This document shows positions 13,947 to 24,472 of a stretch of DNA of 64,000 bases, piece by piece. This stretch comes from CAYFRC01 sp050946115. Lineage in GTDB: Bacteria > Bacillota > Clostridia > Christensenellales > Aristaeellaceae. The stretch's first letter is position 1. Each line of letters starts with the position of its first letter. A model generated the notes under the pieces. The model did not search any database, was not told where the DNA came from, and saw nothing but the letters and a program-made list of their open reading frames with translations. The stretch lies in the NCBI GenBank assembly GCA_050946115.1, contig JBMNUF010000011.1:1-64000 (forward strand), given 5' to 3'. The translations under genes and the position numbers were made by a program.

Positions 13947-16900
13947 ATGAGAAACAAGATGCTTCCGGCGGTACTCGCCGTGCTGCTGTGCCTGTTGTGC
14001 TTCGGCGCGACACAGGCATCTGCGGAACCCAACCCTGATTTCCAAATCGATCACAACATCCCTCCGGTTTACTTTGTGGAGGGGCCAAATCAGGAAATCA
14101 GGCTGGGCGACATCTGGGAGACAAACTACAGAGATCCGAGCCTCACCTATGATTGGTCCGTCGATATGACCGCGGGTGGGGAGTACGCACAGATGCAGCT
14201 GTTCGAAAAGGATAATCCGTTTGAACAGTACATCGCGCTGGACTACATCTATACCGAGCTTTCCCCGCAACTTCCCCTGACAATCACAGGCGTGGTGACG
14301 CTCAACCTTGAGGGCGGGGAGGTCACGGAGGAAATCAGCGTCGTGCTTCGGGATATCGCGGAATTCAACCCCGCTTTATACGTGAACGAGATTTCGCACG
14401 CATCCGGCGGCTTGGTCGAACTGAATCAGAGTGAATTCTTCATGCTGTACAGTCAGGAAATCCTGACGAACGAGGGCGAGGGCGGAAGAACCCTTCCCGA
14501 AGGTGCAAACATAGGCTGGCATTTTGCCGGAGAATGGTATCACAACGAAGTCGGCGAGCCCGAGTTCCACGAGGGATGGGATTGCCTGTACTGGTCCCGT
14601 TTCGACGAAGTGGGCGTATACCCCATCGCGCTGCACGCAGATTACGGCGGACAGCGGCTCGCGACGGGGTATGTGACGATCAAGGTCGGCGAAGGCGCGA
14701 AGTTGGAGGATTCCGTGGATTTCCGGCGCAACTTTGACGGCCTGTTCTATGTCGCCCAAGGCTACGACAACGATCGCTTCGGCGACCTGGTTCTGGATGG
14801 GATCGACTGTTACGGGCAAGCGATCGCATGGCAATTCGTACAGACAAAGGGCTCCGGCGTCGCGGAGATGACCCTTTGGACGGACAACGAAGAGTGGCAG
14901 AACATCCGCCAGATCCGGCTCAGGGTCACAAACTACGAGGAGCTGTCGGAAACCGGAACCTCTGTAGGCGGAACCGTCACCATGCAGGCGTTCGGCGAGA
15001 CGATGCAATTTGAGATAGAGACCACCCTCTATCCCGAATCGGCATTCAATCCCGAAGGCCTTGTGGACAGCGTATGGTATCGGCCCGAGGGCGCGGATGC
15101 CCCCGTGACGGTCGTGAATCTCGATATAGAAGAGGACTTTGTCGTCTACAGGGATGAGGTATTTACCAACGCGGACGAAAACCACCTTTCCCCCGAGGGC
15201 GCGCACATCTACATGGAGGTGGACGGATCGCTAAATCCGGGCGCCGTCGAGCGCTACGAATTCCCGTCCGAAAGGGAGTACGGCGTTGCGGTCCGTTTCC
15301 GCGAAGCGGGCGTTTACGGCGTGCGCGTCGACGTGCACTACGCGGGGCAAACGCTTGCTCGCTGGATGATCGTCACGGTCGTTGGCGGCGCAGACGAACA
15401 GCTCGCCATAGATAGCAGCGTCCCTTCTGCCTTCTATGTGCATGGGGATCAGGACAGAACCGAATTGGGCAGGCTGATCGAGCAGAACTACGACCTTTGG
15501 GGGCTGGACTGCGAGTGGGACCTCGACATGACGCAGGGCGGAGACATCGCGCAGCTGTCCCTTGAAGATTCGAATTGCAGCTGGGAAAAGCGCGTCATGC
15601 TCGAATACGACTATGATGCGATCACCCCAAGCCTCCCGTCTACGGTAAAGGGCACGGTCACGCTCCGTCTGCAGGACATGGTGACCGCGTTTGAGATCGC
15701 AGTCGAGCTTCGGGATATCGCGAATTTCAATCCCGATTTATACGTGAACGAGGTTTGGCACGTATCCGAGGGCCTGGTCGAGCTGGATCAGGGCGGGTAT
15801 TTCGCGCTGTACAGGGAAGACTTCCTGACGAACGCGGGAGAGGACGAAAGAATCCTCCCCGAAGGCGCGCAGGTGGGCTGGTATTTCGCAGGCCCCGAGT
15901 ATTGGAACGAACAGGGCGAACCGAACCTCGATCCGAATAAGGAGTGCCTGTACTGGTCTAAATTCGACGATGCGGGCGTATACCCCATCGCGCTGTTCGT
16001 CGATTACGCCGGGCAGCGGCTCGCGACGGGCTATGTAATGATCAAGGTCGGCGAAGGCGCGACGCTGGCAGACCTCGTGGATTTCCGGCGCAACTTTGAC
16101 AGTCTCCGCTATGTCTACGAAGACTATCGCGACAATGGCTTCGGCGATCTGTCCCTGGACAGGATCGACCTGAACGGGCAGGACGTCGCATGGGATTTCG
16201 ATCAGACGAAGGGCGCAGGCGTCGCACAGATGACCCTTTGGACGGACGACGAACAGAACCATAACTTCCGCCATATACGGCTCGAAGTGACGGACTATGA
16301 CGGGCTTTCGGAAAACGGAACCTCCGTGGGCGGAACCGTCACCATTCAGATGTTCGGCGAGACTATGCAATATGCGATAGAGACGACCCTATACCCCGAA
16401 TCGGCATTCGACCCGAGCGACTATGTGAACGAGATTTGGCGCGAGGGCGGAGACACCGTCGAGATCGGCGTGGGCGGGTATTTCGCGCTGTACAGAGAGG
16501 ACATCAAGACGAATGCGGGCGAAGGCAGAATTCTCCCCGAGAGCGCGCAGGTGGGCTGGTATTTCGCAGGCGACGACTATCGGAACGAGCAGGGAGAACC
16601 GAACCTCGATCCGACCAAGGAGTGCCTGTATTGGTCCCGATTCGACGATGCGGGTGTGTACCTCATCACGCTGTCCGTCGATTACGCGGGGCTGCGGATC
16701 GCGACGGGCTATGTGAAAATCAAGGTGGGCGACGATCCGAAGTTGCAAGACCGCGTGGATTTCTGGAGCTACTATGACAATCTGCAATACGTCAACCAAG
16801 ATTATGCCAACGACTCCTTCGGCGATCTGCTCCTGGGCAGGCTCGATCTGACCTGGCAAAACGTCACATGGGATTTCGATCAGACAGCGGGCACAAATGT

Positions 16901-19900
16901 CGCGGAGATGAGCCTGTGGGCGCCATACGAATGGGATCAAAACTCCCGCCGGATCCGGCTTCAGGTGACAAACTACTCCGAACTTTCGACAGAAGGAAAC
17001 ATCGTGGGCGGAACCGTCACCGTTCAGGCGTTCGGCGAGACGATGTCATATGAGATACAGACGATGCTCTACCCCGAATCGGTATTCGACCCGAGCGGCT
17101 ATGTGGACAGGGTTTGGTACGATGGCGGAGAGACCGTCTCGATCAACGTGGGCGAATATTTCGCGCTGTACAGGGAAGACATTCTGACGAACGAGGGCGA
17201 AGGTAGCTTAATCCTCCCCGCGGGCGCGCATGTGGGCTGGCATTTCGCAGGCGACAACTATTGGAACTTTCAGGGCGATCCGAACCTCGATCCGACCAAG
17301 GCGTGCCTGTACTGGTCCCGATTCGACGATGCGGGCGTATACCCCATCACGCTGTTCGTCGATTACGCCGGGCAGCGGCTCGCGACGCACTTTGTGACGG
17401 TCAAGGTGGGCGACAACCCGAAGCTGGAAGATCGCGTGGATTTTCGGCGCTACTTTGACAGTCTCCGCTATGTCCACGAAGGCTATTGCGACGTTCACTT
17501 CGGCGATCTGTCCCTGGAAAGGCTCGATCTGAACGGGCAGAATGTCACATGGCTTTTCAATCAGACAGCGGGCGCAGAGGTCGCGGAGATGAACCTGTCG
17601 CACAACGAATGGGATCAGCACTTACGCCAGATCCAGCTTGAGGTGACAAACTACGAAGGGATTCCGGAAGAAGGAACCACCGTGGGCGGAACAGTCACCG
17701 TTCAGGCGTTCGGCGTGGCGATGCAATTTGCGATAGAAACAACCCTCTATCCCGAATCGGCATTCGACCCGAGCGGCTATGTGAACAGGGTTTGGCGCGA
17801 TGGCGGAGACACCGTCGAGATCGGCGTGGGCGGGTATTTCGCGCTGTACAGGGAAGACATTCTGACGAACGCGGGCGAGAACGGCTTAATCCTCCCCGAG
17901 GGCGCGCATGTGGGCTGGTATTTCGCAGGCGACGGCTATTGGAACGAGCAGGGTGATCCGAACCTCGACGAAGGCAAGGAGTGCATGTACTGGTCCCGAT
18001 TCGACGATGCGGGCGTATACCCCATCGCGCTGTTCGTCGATTACGCCGGGCAGCGGCTCGCGACGAACTTTGTGACGGTCATAGTGGGCGATGACCCGAA
18101 GTTGGAAGACAGCGTGGAATTTGAGCGCCGCTTTGACAGTCTCTGCTATGTCCACGAAGGCTATGACGACGATCGCTTCGGCGATCTGTCCCTGCACAGG
18201 CTCGACCTGAACGGACAGGATGTCACATGGGATCTCGATCAGAGGGAGGGTGCAGGCGTCGCACGTATGACCCTTTGGACGGACGACGAACGGGACCAAA
18301 ACTCCCGCCATATACGGCTCGAAGTGACGGACTATAACGGGCTTTCGGAAAACGGAACTCCCGTGGGCGGCATGGTCTCGATCCGGGCGTTCGGCGTGAC
18401 GATGCAATTCGAGATAGAGACGACCCTCTACCCCGAATCGGCATTCAACCCAGACCTCTACGTGAGCAAGGTTTGGTATCAGCCCGACGGGGCAGAAGGA
18501 CCTGTGACGGTCGTGCATCTCGACATCAACCAGGACTTCATCCTCTACAGAGACGAGCTGCACACCAATGCGGACGAAGTGCGCATCCTCCCCGAGGGCG
18601 CGAACATCTATACGGAGGTAGACGGTTCGCTGAACCCGGACGGCGTGGAATTCTTCGACTTCGAATCCGAAAGGGAGTTCGAGCAGGCGGTTCGCTTCCG
18701 GGATTCGGGCGTTTACGGCGTGCGCATCAATGTACATTACGCGGGGAAGGGCCTCGCGCGCTGGATGATCGTAGTGGTCGTTGGCGATGCGGAGGAAAAA
18801 CTGGTCTTCGATAACCGCGTTCCCCCCGTCTTCTATGTGGACGGAAAAGAAAGCAAGGTCGAACTGGGTCTGCTCACGGAGCTGTCCTTCGATCTTTGGG
18901 AGCATGACCGCGCATGGAGCATCGAAACGACCGAGGGCGCGGACATCGCGCAGCTTTCGCTCGCACACGCGTACTGGAACTGGGAGAAGCGCGTCATGCT
19001 GGAATACGATTACGACGCGATCGCCCAAAGCCTCCCTGCGACGATCAGGGGCGTGGTCAGGCTTCGCCTGCAGGATATGATTACCGAGGTTCCCATCGAG
19101 GTCGAGCTGCGCGACATCGAGACGTTTGATCCCGATCTGTACGTGAACAGCATACGGTACGATGGTATCGACATCGTCGAGCTCAATGAGGGCGGATATT
19201 TCGCGCTGTATGCGGAAGACATCCAAACGAACGAGGGCGAGGACGGCAGAATCTTCCCCGAAGGGGCGACGATAGGCTGGTATTTCGCCGGTGAACCGTA
19301 CGAGAACTGCGTGGGAAACCCGAATCTCGACGAGGGCAAGGAGTGCCTGTACTGGTCCCGATTCGACGAGGCGGGCGCATACCCCATCGCGCTCTACGTC
19401 GAATACGCCGGCCAGCGGCTCGCGACGGGCTACGTGACGATCATGGTCGGCGCCGGGGAGCCGTCGGCGTTTGAAATCGACGCGCATAAGTTTGCTGGCG
19501 CGGAGTACTACGCCTTCGAAGATAAGCCCGAAATCGGCGTGCGCGGCGTCGGCGTAGCGGGATTGCATTGCGAAAAGGATGCCGTCGCATGGCGGTTCGA
19601 GCAGACGGAGGGCTTGGACACCGCACAATTCTATATCGGGGAGAGCGAATACGAATGGGCGGCGCTCGGCATCCGCCTCAAAGACTACGATGCGATCGCC
19701 GAAGAAGGCAGCTATATAGGCGGGACGCTCAGGGCGTCGTTCTACGGCATCAACCTCGAAACGCCCGTCCGCGTAAAGCTCCTCCCCGGCAACCAGTTCG
19801 ACGAAAATGCGTACATCAACAAGCTTTGGTTCCGACCCGAGGGCGAACAGGAACCTATAAAAATCGTGTCCTTCCCGCCCGGCTCGGTCTTCGCGCTGCG

Positions 19901-22900
19901 GCGGAGCGATTACGCGACGAACGTCGGCGAAGACGGGCGCATCCTGCCCGAGGCAGCGGAACTGCGCTGGGGAGGGGACTGGAGCGGCGTAGAACACTAC
20001 GATTGCCTGGACGAGGAGCTCGGAAGGTTCCTCTTCCTGAACAGCGGCGTCTATCCCCTGGGTATGGACGTCTTCTACCGCGGGGTCACGCTCGCAAAAA
20101 CCATGGTGTTCCTCGTCGTACAGGAAGACGGCGCTTTCCCGCATTTCTTCAATGTCAGGGCGGATATGGATACGCTGCTCTATGCGGCGGAGGGCGATAC
20201 CGACTTCGAACTCGGCAGCGCCGTCGCGTACGCGCCGAGCGAACGCCTGGCAAGGGATTTGACGGGAGAGGACTGCACGTGGTTCGTGGAGCAGAACGAA
20301 TGTACTGATGTCGCGACGGTCGTCATTACCGAAACGACGGATCCCGACAAGCCGTTCTTCGAAGCGGCAGTCTCGCTCGAAAACATCGCGTATGCAAATA
20401 TCCCCGACGATGCGGACGGAGTCGATATCCCGTTCACCGTCAAGGCGATGATTTTGGGCAAGGAAGAGACGTTCGCCGCATCCGTAAGACTCGTGCGGGA
20501 TGCGTATTTCGATCCGGAGAATACCTTCGTGCGCAGCATGTGGTACGCGCCCGAAGGAGAGAGAATCGACACCGTACATCTCACGGCGAATCAGGACAAG
20601 GCGCTGAACGCTGAGGAGACCGTCGCCTACGGCGAGGGCACTGTGCCGGAAGGGGCGCGCTTTGACTATGCGTGTTATACGCGCATCGATGGCGGAATCA
20701 GTCCCGAAGGCATCCTGCACTTCTCGGAGGACGGATACGCCTTGATCCGCGTAGGCCTTCGGTACGGAGGCAGGGAGCTTGCGCACTTCTACCTGAACGC
20801 GATCGTAGGGAACCTTCCGCCGGAACCGTTTGATATCCGCAGCTGGGGAAGCGGCCCCATCGTCGTAGCCCAAAATGTGGCCGCAACGCGTTGCGGCGTG
20901 GGCGCGGAGATCGACATCCCCGACGGCGCGCCGCTCACATGGGCGGCTGTGCAGCAGAACGGGACCGACGCGGTGCGCGTCACCATAGGGTTGCCGGAGA
21001 ACCCGGAAGCCGGCAAGGCGCAGACGGAATGCATCGTTCATCCGGTAGACGTGTCGCTGATTCCCCCGACGGGCATCGACGTAGAGCTGCGCGTGACGGC
21101 GAGCCTGTTTGACGTGTCCGAGGAATACGATCTGACGCTGCATTTCAACCGCACCGTATGCGACGAACACCAATTCGAGTGGAGGTACGACGACGATCAG
21201 CACTGGCGCATCTGCGTCGTGTGCAACGAAAAGGTCGATGTCGCGCAACACGATTATACCGATATCGTAACCCCGCCGAAGTGCACCGAGGGAGGCTACA
21301 CGACACATACGTGCACCATTTGCGGCCACTCCTATACGGATACTGAGTTGCCGCCGACCGGGCACACCCCCGGCGATTGGGAATATGACGGAAACGAGCA
21401 CTGGCGCGTCTGCGCAGTGTGCGGCGAACACATCGGAACCGAAGCGCATGCGTTTACGCACACCGTAACCCCGCCGAAGTGCACCGAGGGTGGCTACACG
21501 ACGCATACATGCACCATTTGCGGCTACTCCTATACGGATACGGAGGTACCGGCGACCGGGCACACGACCGGCGATTGGGTGTATGACGAAAACGAGCACT
21601 GGCATGTCTGCTCCGTGTGTCACGATAGGGTGGATATCGCACCCCATGCGTTTATCGATACCGTGAAGGATGCAACCTGTACCGAAGGCGGCTACACGAC
21701 GCGCACATGCGAATGCGGTTATTCGTACAGAGCGAACGAAACCGAACCCCTCGGCCACCTCTTCGGCGAATGGGTCGTCGTGACCTATCCCACGAAGACG
21801 AAGGTCGGAACGGCGAAGCACACATGCGAACGCTGCGGCGAAGAGGAAACGAAGGACATCCCGATCCCGACGGCGGTGAACCTTCCGGAATCCTCCATAA
21901 CGCTCGGCGTGGGCCTCACGTACGAAATCGTGCCGGATTTGGAACCCGAGGACTCCGCGACCACATACACGTACTCCACTTCGAACAGAAGGGTTGCAAC
22001 CGTGGACGGAAACGGCGTCGTCGAGGCAAAGAAGGTCGGCACGGCGAGGATTACTGTGAAGACGGCGACGGGCAAGAGCGCGCGCCTCACCGTAAAGGTC
22101 GTAGCTGCGCCCACAAAGATCGAAATCGTGCTCGCGCACGATGTACTCGGAGTCGGCGAGACGTGCGCCTTTGAGATCGTAACCACGCCCGCCGGCGCGT
22201 ATAACGACTGCGCCTTTGCCGCGGCGCCCGAGGGAATTATCGCCCTCGACGCGGCAAACCGCACGGTCACCGCGCTGAACACGGGCACGGCGATCGTCAC
22301 CGCGACATCCGCCGCCTACGAAGAGCTCGAAGCGGCGACGGCAGAGGTAACCGTCAAAACCATGGCGGATTATATCGAAGCCGACGCAGAAACCATCGAA
22401 CTCAGCGTGAAGGACAAGGCGCTCATCGAATATGAACTTCCCGAAGACACGGCGGGCATCGTAACGTTTGCATCCGACGATCCCAAGATCGCAACCGTGG
22501 ACGAAGGCGGAACCGTCACCGCAAGGGCGGTAGGCGAGGCGACGATCACATTGACCGTGGGAGAAGCCTCCGACACCGTACTCGTCAGGGTATTCGCCGC
22601 ACCCAGAAGGGTCGTCCTGAACCCGAGGAAGGTCACGCTCGGCGTGGGCGACACGGCGAAGCTCACGGCGACACTCTCCCCCGAGACCGCAAAGAGCGAT
22701 ATCACCTTCACATCCTCCAAACCCACCGTCGCGGAAGTTGCGGCGGACGGCACCGTGACAGCGGTCGGCACGGGCAAGGCGAATATCACCGCGAGGGCGT
22801 ACAACGGCAGAAGGGCGACCTGCACGGTAACCGTGAGAAGGCAGGCGGATAGCGTAATCCTCACCGTGAAGGAAACGAATCTCCTGGTCGGCGATACGAC

Positions 22901-24347
22901 GAAGGTCTCGACATCCATTCCCAAGAACACGGCAGCAAACATCCTCATCACCTCGTCGAACGCTGATGTCGCCACCGTCGAAAACGGTTTGCTCACAGCG
23001 CTCGGTGCGGGCGAGACGGAAATCAAAGCCGTCACGGATCAGGGCGTAGAGAGCGCTGTGGTAACGGTCACCGTAAAGAACAGGGCGACGCACGTGGCGT
23101 TCGCAGGGTTCGAAGAAGGCGAAGTCTACACCATGAACGTGGGCGACAAGAAGATGTTCGACGTGGAGTACGGCGAGGGCGAGGACGACAGACCTGTCTT
23201 CACATCGAACGCGCGCAGGATCCTCTCCGTCGGCAAGGACGGCCGCGTCACTGCGAAGAGGGCGGGCGAGGCGATCCTCACCGTCACGACGCTCGAAGGC
23301 CATACGGATACGCTCGCCGTCAAAGTCATCAACGCGCCGAGGTCCGTGAAGTTGGGCGCGAAGAAGGCGACGCTCGGCGTAGGCGAAATCAGCACCTACA
23401 CCTGCTCCGTACTGCCCGCGGACGCGAACCAAGCGCTAACCGCAGAAAGTTCCGATGAAACCATTGCGGAGGTCGCGCTTTCGGATGACTGCACTTCCTT
23501 CACCGTGACCGCGAAGGCCGAGGGCAAGGCGAAAATCACCCTGAGAAGCCCGATAAACAACAAGAAAGCGACGTTTACGGTAACCGTCAGAAAGGCGCCG
23601 ATCGAGGGTGCGGTGCAGCTGAGCGCAAACCAAAAGCGCGTGGCGATCGGAAGGACGACGCAGCTGACCGTCAAGTACACGTCCGGCTATGCGGGCGGGG
23701 TCACTTGGGCATCCGAAAATGAAGCCATCGCGACCGTGTCGGATACGGGGCTCGTAAGGGGCATCGCCGAGGGCGATACGTTTGTCACCGCGACGACCTA
23801 TAACGGCATCGAACTACGCTGCGATGTGCAGGTCCACCTGCGCGGAAAGAACGCATTCGGCGAAGACGTGACGCTGCCCGAGGCAATCCTGAACGACGGC
23901 GCAACGCTCGAGCCGAGCGATATCGCCGCCATGGACGCGAGCGGCGCGCTGGAATTCGCCGAGGACTGGGACGGCGAGGGCGAGATCACCGTGCATTTCG
24001 GAGACGCCACCGCAAAGATCGCCTTCGCGCGGTACTCTATAAGGTCCGTCGAGACGGACGGCGAGCTCACAATGCGCCTCACGGACGGCGAGAACTGGAA
24101 GTCCAAGGACAAAGCCGTAGCAACCGTGGACAACGGCATCCTGACCGTCACCGGCAGCGGCATGGCGAAGATCACGGCGGAAAACGGCGCATTTACGGTG
24201 ATCGCGAACCTTTCGGGCGAGGAACCCGCCCCCGTCGAGAAACCGACCGAGGAACCCGATGAGGAACCGACGGAAGAACCCTTCGAAGAACCCGTCGAAG
24301 AACCTACGGCGGAACCCGCGGAAGGAGAATCCGCCGACAATCCTTAA
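13947..24347 (+). CDS. giant secreted repeat protein with Cys-rich modules and Big_2 Ig-like domains
   Basis: Predicted 3466-residue exported protein. A signal peptide spans about residues 1-27 (MRNKMLPAVLAVLLCLLCFG then ATQASA). Residues about 30-2400 are ten units of roughly 226 residues. Each pairs a module with FALYREDI, LPEGA, GWYFAG, CLYWSRFDDAGVYPIAL and YAGQRLATGYV with a module holding RFGDLSL, VGGTVT and TTLYPESAF. Residues about 2400-2640 are Cys-rich repeats (HWRVCAVCGEHI, CTEGGYTTHTCTICG). Residues about 2640-3400 are eight or nine bacterial Ig-like (Big_2-type) domains with LGVGD, SSNADVATV and ITVT motifs. The end is a Pro/Glu tail (EEPTEEPFEEPVEEPTAEP). I see no LPXTG, SLH or other anchor. 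The start follows AAAGGAGG. The 226-residue units match no family I know; adhesion or envelope architecture is a guess. It sits alone between rpsB-tsf and pyrH. Confidence 0.88.
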   Translation: MRNKMLPAVLAVLLCLLCFGATQASAEPNPDFQIDHNIPPVYFVEGPNQEIRLGDIWETNYRDPSLTYDWSVDMTAGGEYAQMQLFEKDNPFEQYIALDYIYTELSPQLPLTITGVVTLNLEGGEVTEEISVVLRDIAEFNPALYVNEISHASGGLVELNQSEFFMLYSQEILTNEGEGGRTLPEGANIGWHFAGEWYHNEVGEPEFHEGWDCLYWSRFDEVGVYPIALHADYGGQRLATGYVTIKVGEGAKLEDSVDFRRNFDGLFYVAQGYDNDRFGDLVLDGIDCYGQAIAWQFVQTKGSGVAEMTLWTDNEEWQNIRQIRLRVTNYEELSETGTSVGGTVTMQAFGETMQFEIETTLYPESAFNPEGLVDSVWYRPEGADAPVTVVNLDIEEDFVVYRDEVFTNADENHLSPEGAHIYMEVDGSLNPGAVERYEFPSEREYGVAVRFREAGVYGVRVDVHYAGQTLARWMIVTVVGGADEQLAIDSSVPSAFYVHGDQDRTELGRLIEQNYDLWGLDCEWDLDMTQGGDIAQLSLEDSNCSWEKRVMLEYDYDAITPSLPSTVKGTVTLRLQDMVTAFEIAVELRDIANFNPDLYVNEVWHVSEGLVELDQGGYFALYREDFLTNAGEDERILPEGAQVGWYFAGPEYWNEQGEPNLDPNKECLYWSKFDDAGVYPIALFVDYAGQRLATGYVMIKVGEGATLADLVDFRRNFDSLRYVYEDYRDNGFGDLSLDRIDLNGQDVAWDFDQTKGAGVAQMTLWTDDEQNHNFRHIRLEVTDYDGLSENGTSVGGTVTIQMFGETMQYAIETTLYPESAFDPSDYVNEIWREGGDTVEIGVGGYFALYREDIKTNAGEGRILPESAQVGWYFAGDDYRNEQGEPNLDPTKECLYWSRFDDAGVYLITLSVDYAGLRIATGYVKIKVGDDPKLQDRVDFWSYYDNLQYVNQDYANDSFGDLLLGRLDLTWQNVTWDFDQTAGTNVAEMSLWAPYEWDQNSRRIRLQVTNYSELSTEGNIVGGTVTVQAFGETMSYEIQTMLYPESVFDPSGYVDRVWYDGGETVSINVGEYFALYREDILTNEGEGSLILPAGAHVGWHFAGDNYWNFQGDPNLDPTKACLYWSRFDDAGVYPITLFVDYAGQRLATHFVTVKVGDNPKLEDRVDFRRYFDSLRYVHEGYCDVHFGDLSLERLDLNGQNVTWLFNQTAGAEVAEMNLSHNEWDQHLRQIQLEVTNYEGIPEEGTTVGGTVTVQAFGVAMQFAIETTLYPESAFDPSGYVNRVWRDGGDTVEIGVGGYFALYREDILTNAGENGLILPEGAHVGWYFAGDGYWNEQGDPNLDEGKECMYWSRFDDAGVYPIALFVDYAGQRLATNFVTVIVGDDPKLEDSVEFERRFDSLCYVHEGYDDDRFGDLSLHRLDLNGQDVTWDLDQREGAGVARMTLWTDDERDQNSRHIRLEVTDYNGLSENGTPVGGMVSIRAFGVTMQFEIETTLYPESAFNPDLYVSKVWYQPDGAEGPVTVVHLDINQDFILYRDELHTNADEVRILPEGANIYTEVDGSLNPDGVEFFDFESEREFEQAVRFRDSGVYGVRINVHYAGKGLARWMIVVVVGDAEEKLVFDNRVPPVFYVDGKESKVELGLLTELSFDLWEHDRAWSIETTEGADIAQLSLAHAYWNWEKRVMLEYDYDAIAQSLPATIRGVVRLRLQDMITEVPIEVELRDIETFDPDLYVNSIRYDGIDIVELNEGGYFALYAEDIQTNEGEDGRIFPEGATIGWYFAGEPYENCVGNPNLDEGKECLYWSRFDEAGAYPIALYVEYAGQRLATGYVTIMVGAGEPSAFEIDAHKFAGAEYYAFEDKPEIGVRGVGVAGLHCEKDAVAWRFEQTEGLDTAQFYIGESEYEWAALGIRLKDYDAIAEEGSYIGGTLRASFYGINLETPVRVKLLPGNQFDENAYINKLWFRPEGEQEPIKIVSFPPGSVFALRRSDYATNVGEDGRILPEAAELRWGGDWSGVEHYDCLDEELGRFLFLNSGVYPLGMDVFYRGVTLAKTMVFLVVQEDGAFPHFFNVRADMDTLLYAAEGDTDFELGSAVAYAPSERLARDLTGEDCTWFVEQNECTDVATVVITETTDPDKPFFEAAVSLENIAYANIPDDADGVDIPFTVKAMILGKEETFAASVRLVRDAYFDPENTFVRSMWYAPEGERIDTVHLTANQDKALNAEETVAYGEGTVPEGARFDYACYTRIDGGISPEGILHFSEDGYALIRVGLRYGGRELAHFYLNAIVGNLPPEPFDIRSWGSGPIVVAQNVAATRCGVGAEIDIPDGAPLTWAAVQQNGTDAVRVTIGLPENPEAGKAQTECIVHPVDVSLIPPTGIDVELRVTASLFDVSEEYDLTLHFNRTVCDEHQFEWRYDDDQHWRICVVCNEKVDVAQHDYTDIVTPPKCTEGGYTTHTCTICGHSYTDTELPPTGHTPGDWEYDGNEHWRVCAVCGEHIGTEAHAFTHTVTPPKCTEGGYTTHTCTICGYSYTDTEVPATGHTTGDWVYDENEHWHVCSVCHDRVDIAPHAFIDTVKDATCTEGGYTTRTCECGYSYRANETEPLGHLFGEWVVVTYPTKTKVGTAKHTCERCGEEETKDIPIPTAVNLPESSITLGVGLTYEIVPDLEPEDSATTYTYSTSNRRVATVDGNGVVEAKKVGTARITVKTATGKSARLTVKVVAAPTKIEIVLAHDVLGVGETCAFEIVTTPAGAYNDCAFAAAPEGIIALDAANRTVTALNTGTAIVTATSAAYEELEAATAEVTVKTMADYIEADAETIELSVKDKALIEYELPEDTAGIVTFASDDPKIATVDEGGTVTARAVGEATITLTVGEASDTVLVRVFAAPRRVVLNPRKVTLGVGDTAKLTATLSPETAKSDITFTSSKPTVAEVAADGTVTAVGTGKANITARAYNGRRATCTVTVRRQADSVILTVKETNLLVGDTTKVSTSIPKNTAANILITSSNADVATVENGLLTALGAGETEIKAVTDQGVESAVVTVTVKNRATHVAFAGFEEGEVYTMNVGDKKMFDVEYGEGEDDRPVFTSNARRILSVGKDGRVTAKRAGEAILTVTTLEGHTDTLAVKVINAPRSVKLGAKKATLGVGEISTYTCSVLPADANQALTAESSDETIAEVALSDDCTSFTVTAKAEGKAKITLRSPINNKKATFTVTVRKAPIEGAVQLSANQKRVAIGRTTQLTVKYTSGYAGGVTWASENEAIATVSDTGLVRGIAEGDTFVTATTYNGIELRCDVQVHLRGKNAFGEDVTLPEAILNDGATLEPSDIAAMDASGALEFAEDWDGEGEITVHFGDATAKIAFARYSIRSVETDGELTMRLTDGENWKSKDKAVATVDNGILTVTGSGMAKITAENGAFTVIANLSGEEPAPVEKPTEEPDEEPTEEPFEEPVEEPTAEPAEGESADNP
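14030..21150 (+). repeat. ten tandem ~680-bp coding repeats in the giant gene
   Basis: The recurring FNP/FDP-LYVN-type segment begins at about 14363, 15045, 15727, 16407, 17083, 17765, 18447, 19126, 19798 and 20511, a period of about 672 to 713 bases. The units near 16.4-18.4 kb are closest to each other at DNA level, sharing long near-identical stretches such as GGGCGGGTATTTCGCGCTGT. Units 2 and 7 are alike and differ from the rest (EVDGSLNP and ARWMIV segments), suggesting that a block of five units was duplicated. Confidence 0.8.
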
Positions 24348-24367
24348 GAGAAAAAGCATTCCCAAAA

Positions 24368-24400
24368 GCAGCCCCCGCGCCGAAAAAGCGCGGGGGCTGC
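24368..24400. terminator. strong bidirectional hairpin between the giant gene and pyrH
   Basis: GCAGCCCCCGCGC pairs with GCGCGGGGGCTGC around a 7-base loop. The T-run is better in the minus direction (TTTT), where it would end the pyrH transcript. It may also end the giant transcript coming the other way. Confidence 0.8.
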
Positions 24401-24472
24401 TGATCGTCAGGAAGACGGAATTATCGAAAGCCTGTGAAAACGTCCCTGTGGAGGGTACCCCAGCCTCATCGC

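Noticed and set aside
14030..21150. Assembly artefact as the cause of the giant-gene repeats
   Set aside because: Units differ at many positions and the reading frame stays open over 10.4 kb, which argues for a real gene; copy number could still be collapsed by assembly.
17886..23432. 1848-codon open frame on the minus strand inside the giant gene
   Set aside because: It mirrors the plus-strand gene codon by codon. The GC-rich, biased codons of the repeats leave few stops on the other strand. It has no ribosome site or recognisable domain.
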